In this document: in pieces, positions 1-11,545 of the stretch
Layout of the letters: each line of letters begins with the position of its first letter
How positions within the stretch are numbered: position 1 is the first letter of the stretch
Source: Hyparrhenia diplandra
Taxonomy: Eukaryota > Streptophyta > Magnoliopsida > Poales > Poaceae
Reading direction: 5' to 3'
DNA: 64,000 nucleotides
Assembly (NCBI GenBank): GCA_015847255.1
Contig: JADLZK010001205.1
Coordinates: 62,001-126,000 of the forward strand
The notes under the pieces: model-generated
The model's database searches: none
Seen by the model: only the letters and a program-made list of their open reading frames with translations
Told to the model about the DNA's origin: nothing
Program-made: the position numbers and the translations under genes

Positions 1-1789
1 CTACACGAAGAATTGTGCATCTAAAGAAAGTAGCTGATCCGGTCGGGTATATTAGTGACCATGTGTTTGTGACGTTGCTTAGGCAAAAGATAGACAAATA
101 TCTATTCACTTTAGCACCCTATCTGTTAAATTTGATTTCTTTAATCATCGTCGGTTGATTTGCGAGAAGGTCATGATTGCATACCACAACAAAAGAAAGA
201 TCTTTTTGGGTTGAAAGAATGCAATCAGAAGCACATGGTTGTAAATTATCTTTGACGAGGATTCTCGTTATCACCAGATTTAATGTATCTCGCCTCATAG
301 TTCGTAAATTTGATATAATGCTCATGTTGAAAGAAGGATTGGGGTAGCATAGAGGTTGATAGAAATTTCATTTTTCATGTAGGCTTCTCGATGTCTTTTG
401 ACATTTATTAGTAGCTTCCGTGGGTCCCCTGTAAATTTGTTCCTTTTAATCGAATCGATCTTTTTATTGGTTAGCGAAAAAAAATGATCCTTTTATTCAT
501 GTTTGTCTTCTTTGACCAAATTTGGTTGTCAAGATTCATCTTAGCTTCTTTGTGAGATATAGTGGATCCATTGATATTGCCTATGGTGAACCCTTGATAG
601 TGGATCCATTGTAAATACGGTCAAATTTATTCATTTTTCCGACGGTCCTTTTTGGTCTAAGAGCAATGGCCGGGGCCGGGGCTGTTATTCTAGGTGTGAC
701 AACATTAAGTCCATTGTCCGATAAAAAAGTTTTTTTGTTTCAAGTAGGGGAACTTCCATTGTTAATCATGGTGTATGCACTGGCTTTAATTATTTGTAAA
801 CACATTGCGGGTTTGAGTTCCCGGGATCTTTCAAGAAATGAGAGGGGTTGGACTAACTTTAGACATTGGGTTTTGGTCTACCTTTTTGTGACTGATTGTT
901 CGGTATTTTTACATTCCTATGCCCTCAGATTGGAGATTTTATGGAAACATAAGAACAGAATCCTATGGAGCTTGTCATTTGAACATGATTGGTCCAATAT
1001 TTCACAAATGCAATGCCCCTCCCGGAGGTAACGGTCCTTCCATTTATTTGTGATGTTTCATAAATAAAGTTCTCCCTATTGCAATAAATATTTCTCCACT
1101 TTAAAATGATGATAGGCTTGAGATCATGTATTTGTTTGCTTTATGGAAACGTAAGAAGAGAAGCCTATGGAACTTTTCGTTTGAACATGCTCATGGCACT
1201 CGGTTGGTCAGTATTTCACAAATGTAGTGCCCCTATGTGTAATTTATTTGGTGTCCATGTTAAAACAAATTTCACTTACCATGTGTACCTTGGACCTCCG
1301 AATACAATATTAGAACACACACCCTTATGTATCATTTGTAAATCTTTTTTGCTTGATTTGAGATAATCGGTACCAAATTTTTCGACTTACCATTCTTTCG
1401 GTTTCCGACCTCGGGGTTAGGTGCTATCATGAGCCGCTATTATGTTGTCCGTCTTACACGGTTGACTATTTGTTGATGGATATGGTTTCTAGATTGGTTA
1501 GAGCTTTGTCGTCCGATGATTTAAATGCGACGGCTCCCAAAGACGCAAGCTTTGAGTCCATTTGTGAAAGTCTCATCTGTTGTATGCTACGCCCGAATGA
1601 CCTTTCAAATTTAGCACTCTTCTATGTAATATATATAACATCTCGCGTAACTCGTACCCGGCTTAGGAATCGGCCTAACTAAGCTATGTTAACAACCATC
1701 GATTTCAAACTCGTTATTTCCTATGTCTTTGCGTATGATTTTTAAACTCATTGTATTGTTTCCTATTTCGTCTTCTTGTGTCGCTACTA
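1..1789. other. Low-complexity gene-free stretch
   Basis: AT-rich DNA without a recognisable gene. The open frames here are short and start or stop without splice or promoter context, and I recognise no protein family in them. It may be an old transposon remnant. The only structure I see is the direct repeat at 937-1020 and 1138-1234. Confidence 0.4.
937..1234 (+). repeat. Diverged direct repeat, two copies of about 85-97 bp
   Basis: The stretch at 937-1020 is repeated at 1138-1234: both run from TTTATGGAAAC through CCTATGGA, TTTGAACATG and TTGGTC to ATTTCACAAATG and GCCCCT. Differences and a small length change show it is old. Its origin is unknown. Confidence 0.6.
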
Positions 1790-1924
1790 TCTAAGATTAT
1801 TATTTCTTTGGATAGAGCTGCGGCCATGACATGACGTACATGGGCGCGCACAAATCACTAGTAACTCCATATAGCTCCTAGAATCCACGCACGGAGAGCG
1901 ATCCGGCTACTGTACCGCTACTGT

Positions 1925-4090
1925 TTGCGAATCGTGCGTCGCCACGTGTCCCGTACTTGTGCCTGCCTGCGTTCGCCGTCTCCCGGTTCATTCATCAAGG
2001 CCGCCCACCGTTCCTGCAAAAAAAAAGTTAAAGAAAAACGGGCCTCGCAGCGTCTCGCCGTCTCCGCTGCTCCATCAACCGGGCCTCGCCGCCTCTGCCT
2101 CTTCTTCCTCTCCCACTGCCGGCGTGCTTCCGGATGCCGACCTCAGCCGCCTCACCGTCGCCGATCCGCGCCGACGCCACCACTGCGCCGTCCTCCGCCT
2201 CCAGGGCACCGCCCCTACATCAGATCCCCTCCCCTTGGGCGTCTGTACGCTAATTGTGTCATGGATTGGTAATGTTTTCTGTCATCTTCTACCTAGCGCT
2301 ATCTATCTGTTCCCTTTTCTTCCCTCTCTCTCATTATGTGCCTAATCGACGCTGCATGTATGCAGTCCGGTAGCTATCGGCACCAGCTCAGATGTCGTCG
2401 GTGACGCAGGAGAGGCTCCCATCAATGCCCCATGTCAGCTGTCACCAGCTTCTCCCCTCACCCTTTCTGTAGTAGTAACCCATGGTCCCATGGGTACAGC
2501 AAGAGCATCCCCAAGCTATGGCGCTGCGCATCCAGTGTTTTTTTTTATAGTTCTACATCTTCATGTTCCAATGGTCTTTTGTGAAAACAAATCAAGTACA
2601 ACAGTATATAGAGTTTCTTTTTAGAGAGCAATAGAGTTCCTTTTTGGAAACCAATTGCAGTTGATGAATACAAATTTACAGTTTTCGCTGCATATTTATG
2701 CTTCAGGTTATGATAAAATAGAAAAATACCTATGATTAATTAGGTTATTTTCAGTTCATGTCATCATGGCAGTTGATGAATACAATTTATAGTTTGCACT
2801 GCATATTTATCCTTCAGGTTAGGATAAAATAGAAAAATACCTATGGTTAATTAGGTTATTTCAGTTCATGTCATCATGGTGGGGATTGTTTGCATAAGTA
2901 TCAACCTTTGGTTTAGCTGCATAAAAAGTCCTCTTAGAAATCTCAACTCCTGCTTATACACAAACATCTTTAGACCATTTTCCCTTTCAAGAATTGCTTT
3001 TTATTAGATGAAAGGGACAGGTCGTTGACACCAGTTTCCCTTATGATGCAAAACTCATAAATGTTGGCTCCTTTTTCTTCTTCGGCAATAATACATCATG
3101 TCCTTTGTACTCTTGCCACTTCTCCTTTTTCTGATTGTAACAGTTGAGTCTACAATAGCTGTTATCTCCTAAGTGAACGCTAAATATATCCATATGCCCT
3201 TTTTTGCTCTGATATCATGGCCATCTACCATCTGTTGCTGGATTGAGGTTTGTTCTTGCAGGCAAATGTTGCTCATATAAATTGCAGAGCAACAGAACAA
3301 ACAAAAATACTACATTGCTTCTTATGCTTTGGTTTGCTCTGTGTTCCAATCAGTTGCCGACATGCATTTCATATTTCTTCAAGGATATTTACCATTCCTT
3401 AAAAACTAAAACATATGTTTAGGAAACAAAAAAAAAAAGGATTGTATGGTTGTGATGTGTAAAAGATTGTCCTTCTATGTTAAAGAATACTACTACCTCT
3501 GTATTCTCTAGGTTTTATCAACAGTATGTTTACAGGTTTTCCTTAATGTCTGAATGGATTTTGATGTATGTCTGCATCATTTTGTCTGCACCAATTCAGA
3601 GTTTCTGATCTCAATGTAGATGTTTTTATTATTTGAACTGTAATGAATCTACTCCTATTGATATTGGATTCCAAATGGTTCAGGTTGGCTTACTGCAGCA
3701 TATGGTGAATAAAGTTAGGTTGCTTGAGCGCCCCCGAGGTGTTGCCTCCATCTTTATTCATATGTGGTGTGATAAGAAAAAATACGCTGGTTAGTACCTC
3801 TTAAATTTAGCCTTTTTTTTGTAAGGTTTATTGCAGCCAAAATTGATTTTGTCATATATTTCGGCAGCAACCATGTCAAGTGCCATCAACAGTCTTTAGA
3901 TTTTATTAGGGCTATAGTCCCACCTGAAATGGTTGTTTTGATTTTGCATGTTTCAAGGTACTACAGGAGGATGGATATGGTAGCAACGAGTGGTGATCTC
4001 ATAGAGGCACTTCGAGCAACAGGGTGTAAGCCTCAACAATCTCCAAAGAGTAATAATCTTTTTTGCTATCAAGAATACCATGTGTCATGT
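1925..4090 (+). other. Gene-like fragment, possible multi-exon transcript
   Basis: A GC-rich island (about 1925-2270) looks like a grass 5' exon and is followed by a possible donor (ATTG/GTAATG, near 2270). Further exon-like pieces lie at about 3684-3789 (AG acceptor, GT donor, reading VGLLQHMVNKVRLLERP) and about 3958-4023 (reading YYRRMDMVATSGDLIEALRA). The pieces have intron-like borders but no protein family that I recognise, and no continuous frame can be shown. It could be a non-coding transcript, a decayed gene or gene fragments carried by a Helitron whose 3' end lies at 6903. Function is not assigned. Confidence 0.25.
2658..2879 (+). repeat. Tandem duplication of about 111 bp
   Basis: Two adjacent copies (2658-2769 and 2770-2879) each run from CAGTTGATGAATACAA to TTCATGTCATCATGG and differ at few positions. 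It sits in the possible first intron of the 1925-4090 fragment and seems young. Confidence 0.85.
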
Positions 4091-5130
4091 TACCTAGCGA
4101 TATAGAATCCTTTGGATTTTGTTTCTATGAACCAGCTTTCCTGTTATGTTACCTTGTGAGATGAAATTATTTTTCAGGGCTCAAATTGAGAGCTTCCGAA
4201 GTTCCAACACGAGCTGCAGCACCTAAGAACCATTGTGCCTTTTGTGCTACTGTTGCCACTATCCATCAAGTTTGTCCGTGGGCGCAATCTGGAACTCGGT
4301 TTCTGGCTATAACCAGACCTCTCCTCCATGAAGTGAGTTGAGAACTTTCCAACTTTCTTCTGATTGTTTTCATTCATTACCTAAGACAGAGCTTGGCTCT
4401 CAATGTATTGTTCAGTTAGTATTACATTTATTTGGCTACAATACAGAACCTTATCGATCCATCCATGGTTTAGCCTCTATGTTCTAACACATGGTGAGTG
4501 TGCACCTAACCAAATATCAGTGGGTTTGATGTGTAACTAATCTTATCTGAGTTTTAGGCACTCTAATTTGTAGCTTTTGCCTACTGGTCGATCCACAAAC
4601 TAAGCCACTTTATGAACCATAGATAGCTAATGTTCAGAAACGCATCATTTATTTAGTGCATGATCATAGCGTGCTTGCTGAAAGAGCAGACCATTCCTGT
4701 TTCAATTTCAAGGATGGGTACAACAACGTAGTAATATGAACATTGCCAATTTCACAGTTGTATGCCTGTTGTTACATATGAGTTACCTAAATAGTCTTTG
4801 GTTTGCTAATCAGGACTTCAGCAAATATAGATGGTAAGGAAATAAAAATAATATTTTGATGTTGTTTCTTCTATATTAAGAGTCTGTTGCCTTCAATGAT
4901 CAGTAGGTTACTGTAGATACTTGCTACCACAAACTATGTATGGTTTTTGGTGCCATATTGAAGCCCCTAACAAGTAATATCTCCTCTTAGCGTCATTCTT
5001 CCTTCATCTTGCCTCCCTTATTTGAACCCCTAACACTAAAAATTATATTAAATACTATGGGCATTTCACTATGATAAGTATAGTCCTGTTGGATCACTTA
5101 AATGAATTTAGCCCTAAGACATTCTTACTA

Positions 5131-6242
5131 GGCAATTGCTACGGTACTCGAAATCATTGTGGACCGTTTATTTTTTTCGATCAAACGCTACGATCATCAA
5201 TTACTTACTAGGAGGTAATAGTATTTATTTAAATTTTTATTCTATAAAATAGGGTAATTCGGTTGGTGCATGCGTGATCTGTGCTAATTCCTAGCGTTGA
5301 TGCATGCATGTGTGAACTGTAAATTACTCCTAAACGGTGCATGCATACGTGACACAATTTTGTAGTGTGTACCGTGCATGCATGTTAGCGTGTGTGCGTG
5401 ACATAATTTTGTAATTTGTAACGTGTGTATATGCATGTACAAGGTGGCGTGCATAAAGCGTGCATGTTAGCAAACGTGCAATTAGTTTACGTGGCCATCA
5501 CTTGGCTTTATTACTATTTTTTTTTGACGAGGTGCTACTAAATAATTTGTAAGGTGTCTACGCATATACGTGTGTGTGTGTCGGATGGAGAAATGACCAA
5601 AATAAAAGTGTAGATCCTGAGAAGTTATGAAACTTTGTAATTGACAAGTTTTTATTTGAAATTACCTTGTCACACAAAACTACGTTTGCCTTTTTAAATT
5701 TTGAAATTTAAATCTAAAAAGTAAAAAGGGTATTATCATAAGAAATTTGAATTTAAAATTTGTAAGACATAGTATGGATAGAATTAATATGTGTGGACAT
5801 TTATTATGCCTCATACTGCTACTATTTTATCACCTTTTCTTGTGAAAATTTGAATTTTAAAAAATGACAACTTTGGACGTCATTTCGAATCTGACGGCCG
5901 TATCGGCGGCGCCGCCCGAGGGACACGAGGGACGGCTCCGTGGTTTATGGTCCGGTGGATTTTTGTCAAAAAAAAAAAAATCTCTCATGAATTCCTCGCC
6001 TGCATGCGCCCGTGAATAGGGGATACGGGGGTTTTGTTTTTTTTGTTTTATTTCATTTATTAATTCATTTAGTAGTTAGTTAGATTCCTCACCTCTGCAT
6101 GCATGCGGGGAAAATCCCTGGGACGGGGGATTTATTTTTTTATATTTCATTTAGTAATTTGTCAAAATTATAAAAATCAACGGTCCAGATTGAATAGAGA
6201 TATTACCTCCTAAAAGGTAAAAGGAGTACATGAGCATTGCCC
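5131..6242. mobile_element. Non-autonomous Mutator-like element (MULE)
   Basis: The same 9 bp, TTCTTACTA, stands immediately outside both ends (5122-5130 and 6243-6251). The ends are inverted: GGCAATTGC on the left and, read from the right, GGGCAATGC; a second inverted match (AGGAGGTAATA) lies about 40-80 bp inside each end. A 9-bp target duplication is the hallmark of Mutator elements. No transposase is present. Inside are imperfect GTGCATGC/ACGTGACA-type repeats (about 5265-5470) and a short GC-rich patch near 5890-5940 that may be captured sequence. Confidence 0.85.
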
Positions 6243-6868
6243 TTCTTACTATGATTTAGCCCTTTCCATTGAGGATGCTCTCTCTGATACAAGGCGTTAT
6301 TAGAATAGAGAGATTGATTCACTGACTCACTCTATGCAAACCGGTCATACGATAAGAGCGATTCACATATGAAAACGGGGGGATAGCAGATACATAAAAG
6401 GGCAGGAATGACCCTGCACACTCATTTCTTTTACATATATCTTCATGTTCAATCCAAGAAGTTGCACATCACATATACTGATCGTAGATGAATTTGTAGT
6501 TTTGCTGATGATTATGACAAGCGCTTTTGTGTTGTCCAAGGTACATGTCATCAGTAAAAGAAAGATTACACTGTCAACTGTTACCTTAGTATTGCAGGAT
6601 GGAGCCAAGCAACTTGGTTGTACTTGGATCGATTGCATACATGAAGCTTACCTGACGTGTCTTCTCATTCTGCCAAGAGCAAAGGGCCGTAGATTTTGCA
6701 TAGATAATGTATTATTATGTTCAGCACATTAATGTAAATAAGGATTCTGAAATTTTACTTCAAATTCTTTCCCAAGATAGCAGTTCAGCTGCTGCTAATT
6801 GTTTATCTAAATTATGTTTAAAGTGAAACAAAATTCGTTGCTCTGATTGTCTCATATATGCGTTTAAG

Positions 6869-6903
6869 ATTTCGGGCGCGGCGAAGCGCGCCTACTGACC
6901 TAG
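6869..6903 (+). mobile_element. Possible Helitron 3' terminus
   Basis: A GC hairpin (GGCGCG, loop GCGAAG, CGCGCC; 6875-6892) is followed seven bases later by CTAG and then T. A short hairpin just inside a CTRR end next to T is the Helitron 3' signature. The matching 5' TC end is not certain; TC at 1790 (after A, followed by an AT-rich run) is one candidate. If right, the gene fragments at 1.9-6.7 kb would be cargo. Confidence 0.45.
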
Positions 6904-7154
6904 TATTGTAGACGCGCTTGGTTGAAAGTCTTCATCCAGCTCAAGATAGCTTCCTTAGCTTGACCAAACATCTTTTTGCCGCCCTCCTTTAACAGCAGCC
7001 TCCACTTCTGCATCAAGGATATAGCACACTAGATGATTTCAGAGGGAGCTTTAGGAAACCTTTTCTCTACTACCATGTTGTTCCTTCTCGTCCATGGTGC
7101 CCAAGCAAACCACAATATCTGTGTAAAGCTAATAGAAAAAAAAAACACCAAGAT

Positions 7155-7460
7155 TTTTTTTTTTTTTTTTGAGAATTACACAGTACAACGCAGACGCTCA
7201 CAACGCGCGCACACACTCACCCTAATGAACACACGTACGCAAACCCTACCCCTATGAGCACCTCCGAAGGACTGGGCAGCCGGCAGATCTGGAGATTCTC
7301 GAAGTCACCATAGGCACCTCGTCGTCGACGGGAACGTCGCTTACCACTTAATGCATAACGCCGGTAAATCCTGGAAAAATCCCAGGAAAAGGTGCGAGAA
7401 CACCAAGAAACTAAAGGAAAGCCAAAAGAAGGGGCGAGGACACCGAGTGAAGAAGCCCAG
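7155..7460 (-). mobile_element. 5'-truncated grass SINE-type retroelement, poly-A at left
   Basis: A run of T at 7155-7170 (poly-A on the minus strand) is followed by sequence with repeated ACGCAGACGCTCAC, CACACTCACCC and ACGTACGCAAACCCTACCCC motifs, typical of a dispersed grass retroelement tail. A shorter relative lies at 22441-22585. The tRNA-like head with A and B boxes is not visible, so this copy is cut short at its 5' side. Confidence 0.6.
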
Positions 7461-7547
7461 TACCAAGGTCCATGGGCTTGAATGGACGAGTTCAACTTCT
7501 ACCAGCAGCAAGCCCGTGAAGGAGTAGTCATAAGACCTGAGCTCGAG

Positions 7548-7645
7548 CACGTTGTAAGCAAAAACATAACCAATTTCTAGTTTCTTTCCCAACCGGCACG
7601 TTGTAAGCAAAAACATAACCAATTTCTAGTTTCTTTCCCAACCGG
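7548..7645 (+). repeat. Perfect 49-bp tandem duplication
   Basis: The 49-bp unit beginning CACGTTGTAAGC and ending CCCAACCGG occurs twice in a row (7548-7596 and 7597-7645) without a difference that I can see. It is very young or was produced during assembly. Confidence 0.9.
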
Positions 7646-7781
7646 CTCTCCACCGGCGTACGCTACCTTCCTTCTTCCTCTTTCTCGGTCGATTGAGTGA
7701 GTTAAAGTGTAGATCCACGCCGCAGCGAGCGGAGATCTAACATGGCGTGACACGGTGGAGCCTGCAACACAGTTCTAGTAA

Positions 7782-8658
7782 GGCTGTCTCCAACAGATGG
7801 GGGCAGGCATTCGATGGTTTAGGTGATGTACAGTGAAAATTTATGTGATGTAAAATTACTCGACTCCAACAGCTGCCCTATATGCATATGGCGAGAACTT
7901 TTTATAAAGGACCCTAATTTTTTTTCGAAATCAACTAAGCCTATATCTAAAAATACATTCTCTCTAGCGCTTTTACATCAAAAACCTTGAGAGTGAAACA
8001 AAATTGCGTTGAGACCCTTCTTCCTCAATCCGATAGAGGACGGATGAGGAGGTCGGGACGGACAAGGGCTTGGCTGGTGCCTCGCTGGTGGCTGCTGGCA
8101 GCCAGTAGCAAGGGCCAGCGCGCAACTACAGAGGGGCGCAGCCCTGCCCGAGGCGAGCTACGGTGGGTGGCCCGGCCGGGGGCGGGCGCCGAGCCGTCCG
8201 GCGTTAGCGGCGGCCAAGAAACCGCATGCGTGACGCCGGGGACGCGAGGGGCCATGCGGGTCCGCACGCGGGGAATCAGCGGGCCGCAAGGGCGCAACGC
8301 GCAGGAGGCCGCGAGGGCGGGCGCGTGGGGACGAGGTGGGCATGGGGGAACACGTAGATGAGTTGCATGGAGCGTGGGTCGAGCACGCCCGCGAGGCCGT
8401 GGTTGGGCGGCCGGGCGGCGGCGATGATGGCCAGCGATAGTAGCAGCGCGTGCCGAGCTTTGGGGAAGAAGCGGTTGAAGGAGAGATACAGGCCACAGAT
8501 TTTTGCATCCGAAGGAGAGAGGAGAGGCTTTTTGCTAATCGCCGATCGGTTGTCAAACCGAGGGCTCCCCACGCGTCTTCTGTTGAAGGCGTTTTTATCA
8601 TGCAAAAGCACTGTAGCCGCCGCATTTTGCTGGTTTGCCTGCTCCGTTGGAGACGGCC
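7782..8658. mobile_element. PIF/Harbinger-type element carrying GC-rich gene-like sequence
   Basis: The ends are inverted copies (GGCTGTCTCCAAC on the left, GGCCGTCTCCAAC read from the right) and both are flanked by TAA (7779-7781 and 8659-8661), the 3-bp target duplication of PIF/Harbinger elements. The ends are AT-rich and MITE-like, but the centre (about 8040-8600) is very GC-rich with overlapping open frames on both strands, up to 155 codons on the minus strand. I recognise no protein family in them. This is the structure expected of an element that captured a host gene fragment. No transposase is encoded. Confidence 0.8.
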
Positions 8659-9361
8659 TAAGGGAACTCACAATGTGTGCTACTGCGTTTGGGTTTATTT
8701 ACATTGTGCAAAAATGCTAATCTGATAGATAAAAGGCCCTCCCTGCCTCTGGAACTGCACGTGAAAAGATAAGTACTCGTACTCCTACATGGATTTGAAA
8801 ACCGTTTTTCGAAGGCCATGTCACAACATCTTTCATTCAAAAGGAAAAAAAAAAAAAACAAAGAACATGTCACATGAGCAACTGGGAATGACCATCACGC
8901 GCTGAGCACACTGTCGCACGCGGGGAAGCAAGCAAAGTCAAGTCCGGCATGCCTACTTCCTCCAGGCCCCCGCCCGCAGGCTCCAGGTGTGGTTCCGTTG
9001 GTTGTTGCTACGCGGGGAACCACCTCCACCTCCACCTTGACTGCATGCAACACCGACCAAATGCGAATTGGTCAGCCTCTGCCTCGGTTACGTGCCGCCG
9101 CTGAATTCTCCCCTGCGCCTCGGCCGCCGTTCGCCGCATCGTCTGTCTCTTGTGCACCTCGATCGGCCTCCGTTGTTCGCCGTTGCGCGTTTGCCGACGC
9201 GCCTAAGAAAGCAAACCACGCGCGCAATCGAGATCCTTAAACGCAAAGAAACCGGGCGCCATTTATGCTCGAGCCCCGCGCGCAAAGATGCCGCCGCAGC
9301 CGCAGCCGCGGTCGCCTCAAGAGCGCCGCTCGCCCAAGTCCACCCCCTTCCCACCGGCGGC

Positions 9362-10075
9362 ATGTCCTACTCCGACGACATGGCGGCGTTCTACGACGCC
9401 TGGGTGAGCCGCGAGGAGCAGATCGTGGCCGACCTCACCGCGGCGCTCGCGCTCCCGTCCCCAGGGCAGCGCCGGAGGGACGCGCTGGCGCCGCTCGTGG
9501 ACGCCGCCGTCGCCCACGTCGCCGCGTACTACGACCAAAAGTCCCGGCTCGCCGACCGCGACGTCGTGGCCGCGCTGGACCCGCGCTGGCTCAACCCGCT
9601 CGAGCGCACCTTCCTGTGGGCCTGGGGGTGGAAGCCCGCGCTCATGTTCCGCTTCGTCGACACCGGCGCCGGCGGCGGAGGCGCGGGAATCGGCGTGGGA
9701 GTGGGCCCGAGCAGCGGCGCGCGCTGGAGGAGCTCCGCGCCGCCACGGCGGTCGCCGAGCGGGAGGTGGACCTGCAGCTGGCGGCCGTGCAGGAGTCGCT
9801 GGCGGGCCCAAGGGGTGCTGGCCGCGCTGCGCAGGCAGTGGCAGCCCCCGCGGAACGGCGACGCCGACGAGGCCGTCGCGGCCGTGGGGCGCTCGCTGCG
9901 CGTGCTGCTGGCCACGGCCGACGCGCTGAGGGACCGCACGTTGCGCGACGTCGTCGGGCTGCTTGAGCCGGACCAGGCCGGCGCGGTCGTCGCGGACATG
10001 CTCAGGTTCCACCTCGGCGTCCGACGCGCGGGACAAGACTGGACCTCTGGCCACGGCGGCCAGCGGCGCGTTTAG
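9362..10075 (+). CDS. DOG1-domain protein (two compensating one-base frameshifts)
   Basis: Single-exon gene for a DOG1-family protein (about 237 residues if both shifts are counted). The family (DELAY OF GERMINATION 1 and its relatives; the domain is shared with TGA bZIP factors) acts in seed dormancy and ABA signalling in Arabidopsis; most grass members are uncharacterised. The family signature is clear: FYDAWVSREE near residues 10-19, an Ala-rich helix ending in AYYDQK, then RWLNPLERTFLWAWGWKP near residues 75-92, and a C-terminal part with LRRQW and LRDVVGLLEPDQAG. The frame changes near 9707 (one base missing) and again near 9812 (one base extra); the 35 codons between make family sense (QRRALEELRAA, VQESLAGP) only in the shifted frame. 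The start was chosen because the domain begins directly after it; an upstream in-frame ATG (9068) adds a tail with no family match. Either sequence errors or a mildly altered protein. Confidence 0.8.
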   Translation: MSYSDDMAAFYDAWVSREEQIVADLTAALALPSPGQRRRDALAPLVDAAVAHVAAYYDQKSRLADRDVVAALDPRWLNPLERTFLWAWGWKPALMFRFVDTGAGGGGAGIGVGVGPSSGARWRSSAPPRRSPSGRWTCSWRPCRSRWRAQGVLAALRRQWQPPRNGDADEAVAAVGRSLRVLLATADALRDRTLRDVVGLLEPDQAGAVVADMLRFHLGVRRAGQDWTSGHGGQRRV

Positions 10076-11103
10076 TGGCTGGCGAGCCAACACCCACCGT
10101 ACCCCAATGCACTGTCAGTCTCAGTGTCAGCGTATGTGTCCGTCCAACAAATTAAATGTTGTCATGTGTGTTTCTTCATTTCCCACTGTTCATGACACGT
10201 GAACAGAAACTGGTCGTCAAGTGAAGAGTCGAGGGTCCAGTGTCATCGTGTGTCAGTCTCAGTCATGGTCGTCGTCTGAGTCTTTCTTTCAACTCTGTTC
10301 GGTTCGGTTGCCTCACTCGGGTCCGGTCGCACGTTCTCTGCGTTTGAAGCGAAATTCCAGTGAGGTATTCTTTATTTTGGGCATAAGGCTGACAAAGCAT
10401 AATTTTAATGACAACGTCGTATAATTTTTTTTTATCATATTATATGGATTTTCTATGGTCTAGTCCATGTATATCCATAAGATATTTGTAGTTACGTCAT
10501 GTGTTTCGTTTCGTCTCGGTGCCATGGACCAGTCGGAAGCCTTCTCAGCCTAGGAAGGCATCAGTTTGGTTGCATGAAGCCATGGCCATTTCAATTAAGA
10601 TAATCAGGTTCAATCTAACATCTATTTTTTTTTTTTTGATATAAATGGATTGAGTTTGACTTAAGTCAAACTTAAGGTACTTTGGCTCTCTCCAAAAATT
10701 TAAATGACTTATAATTTAGAATAGATGGAGTACGGCGCACCGTTGCAGTTTTTACCATTTTTCTCAAAAACAAGGATAGAGAATCAATTTACTAAACTGT
10801 TGGAGATGCTCTTATAATTTGGAATAGATGGAGTAATATAAAAAGAACATTGATGGGTTATATGCCTCTCTAATACACTGTCATTTTATAGTATAAGTAT
10901 AATGGCTATTAGTTTGATTGCCAAAGTTCACCTTTATCTGTGGCAACTAGAAAGGGTGATAACCTGTCACGACTCACAACATAGTTTTTATCGCTCGTAA
11001 CTTTCTTTTGGCGCTTCCTTCTCTATCATTGAAATGAACACTGACTCATCCTTGTTCATTCATAAAAAAAACTTTCTTTTGCCACTCAACCATCTAGAGG
11101 TAA
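10076..11103. other. 3' flank of the DOG1-like gene with Stowaway remnants
   Basis: No gene seen. Two copies of a Stowaway 3' end (CTTATAATTT.GAATAGATGGAGTA) lie at about 10708-10732 and 10810-10837; between them is the end of a Tourist-type element (GTTGGAGATGCTCTTA, near 10798-10814). A perfect 20-bp palindrome lies at 10653-10672. This looks like transposons nested in one another and partly lost. Confidence 0.5.
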
Positions 11104-11545
11104 GAGTATCTCCAAGAGTTTGGCATGTCCCTTTCTCGTCCTTATTTTGTTTTGGAAAAATAACAAATTTTATCTCCAATAGTTTGACATATCGTTTTCC
11201 ATCTTTTGCCATTTTCTAAACCACGATCATCTACGCGAAAATATATGTGTGGCCTGGGGGCGCACATCCAAAGGTGGAAGGGCTTAAATGTGTACAAAAA
11301 CAAATCCAGGTTCCAGGTGAGAAAAACGTGAGACAAAGATTTGGTGCAAAGGCTTAAACACATATAGTAATAAATTCAGCCTTCCTGATGCTAAACATGC
11401 GTAGAAAAAAAAATACCGAGAAAAACTTTTAAGACGAAACTATAGAGAACTCTTGAAGATGATCTTTTTTCTTTCCATACTAATTTGGAAGTTGACAAAC
11501 ACCATATTTTGGGGAATAAAATTTGAGAAACACTTGGAGATGCTC
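11104..11545. mobile_element. Tourist-type (PIF/Harbinger) MITE, 442 bp
   Basis: Flanked by TAA on both sides (11101-11103, 11546-11548). Ends are inverted: GAGTATCTCCAAGAGTTT on the left and GAGCATCTCCAAGTGTTT read from the right. The same family is found at 46289-46710 (ends GAGCAACTCCAACAG and GAGCATCTCCAAGAGTTT). No coding capacity. Confidence 0.85.

Noticed and set aside
666..1366. Open frames of 121 and 86 codons
   Set aside because: No family resemblance, no promoter or splice context; the frames overlap the diverged direct repeat.
1925..2345. Two overlapping frames in the GC island (115 and 128 codons)
   Set aside because: Both are driven by GC composition; neither can be joined convincingly to the later exon-like pieces.
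8025..8725. Several overlapping frames on both strands
   Set aside because: They lie inside the Harbinger element; capture explains them and no frame stands out or matches a family.
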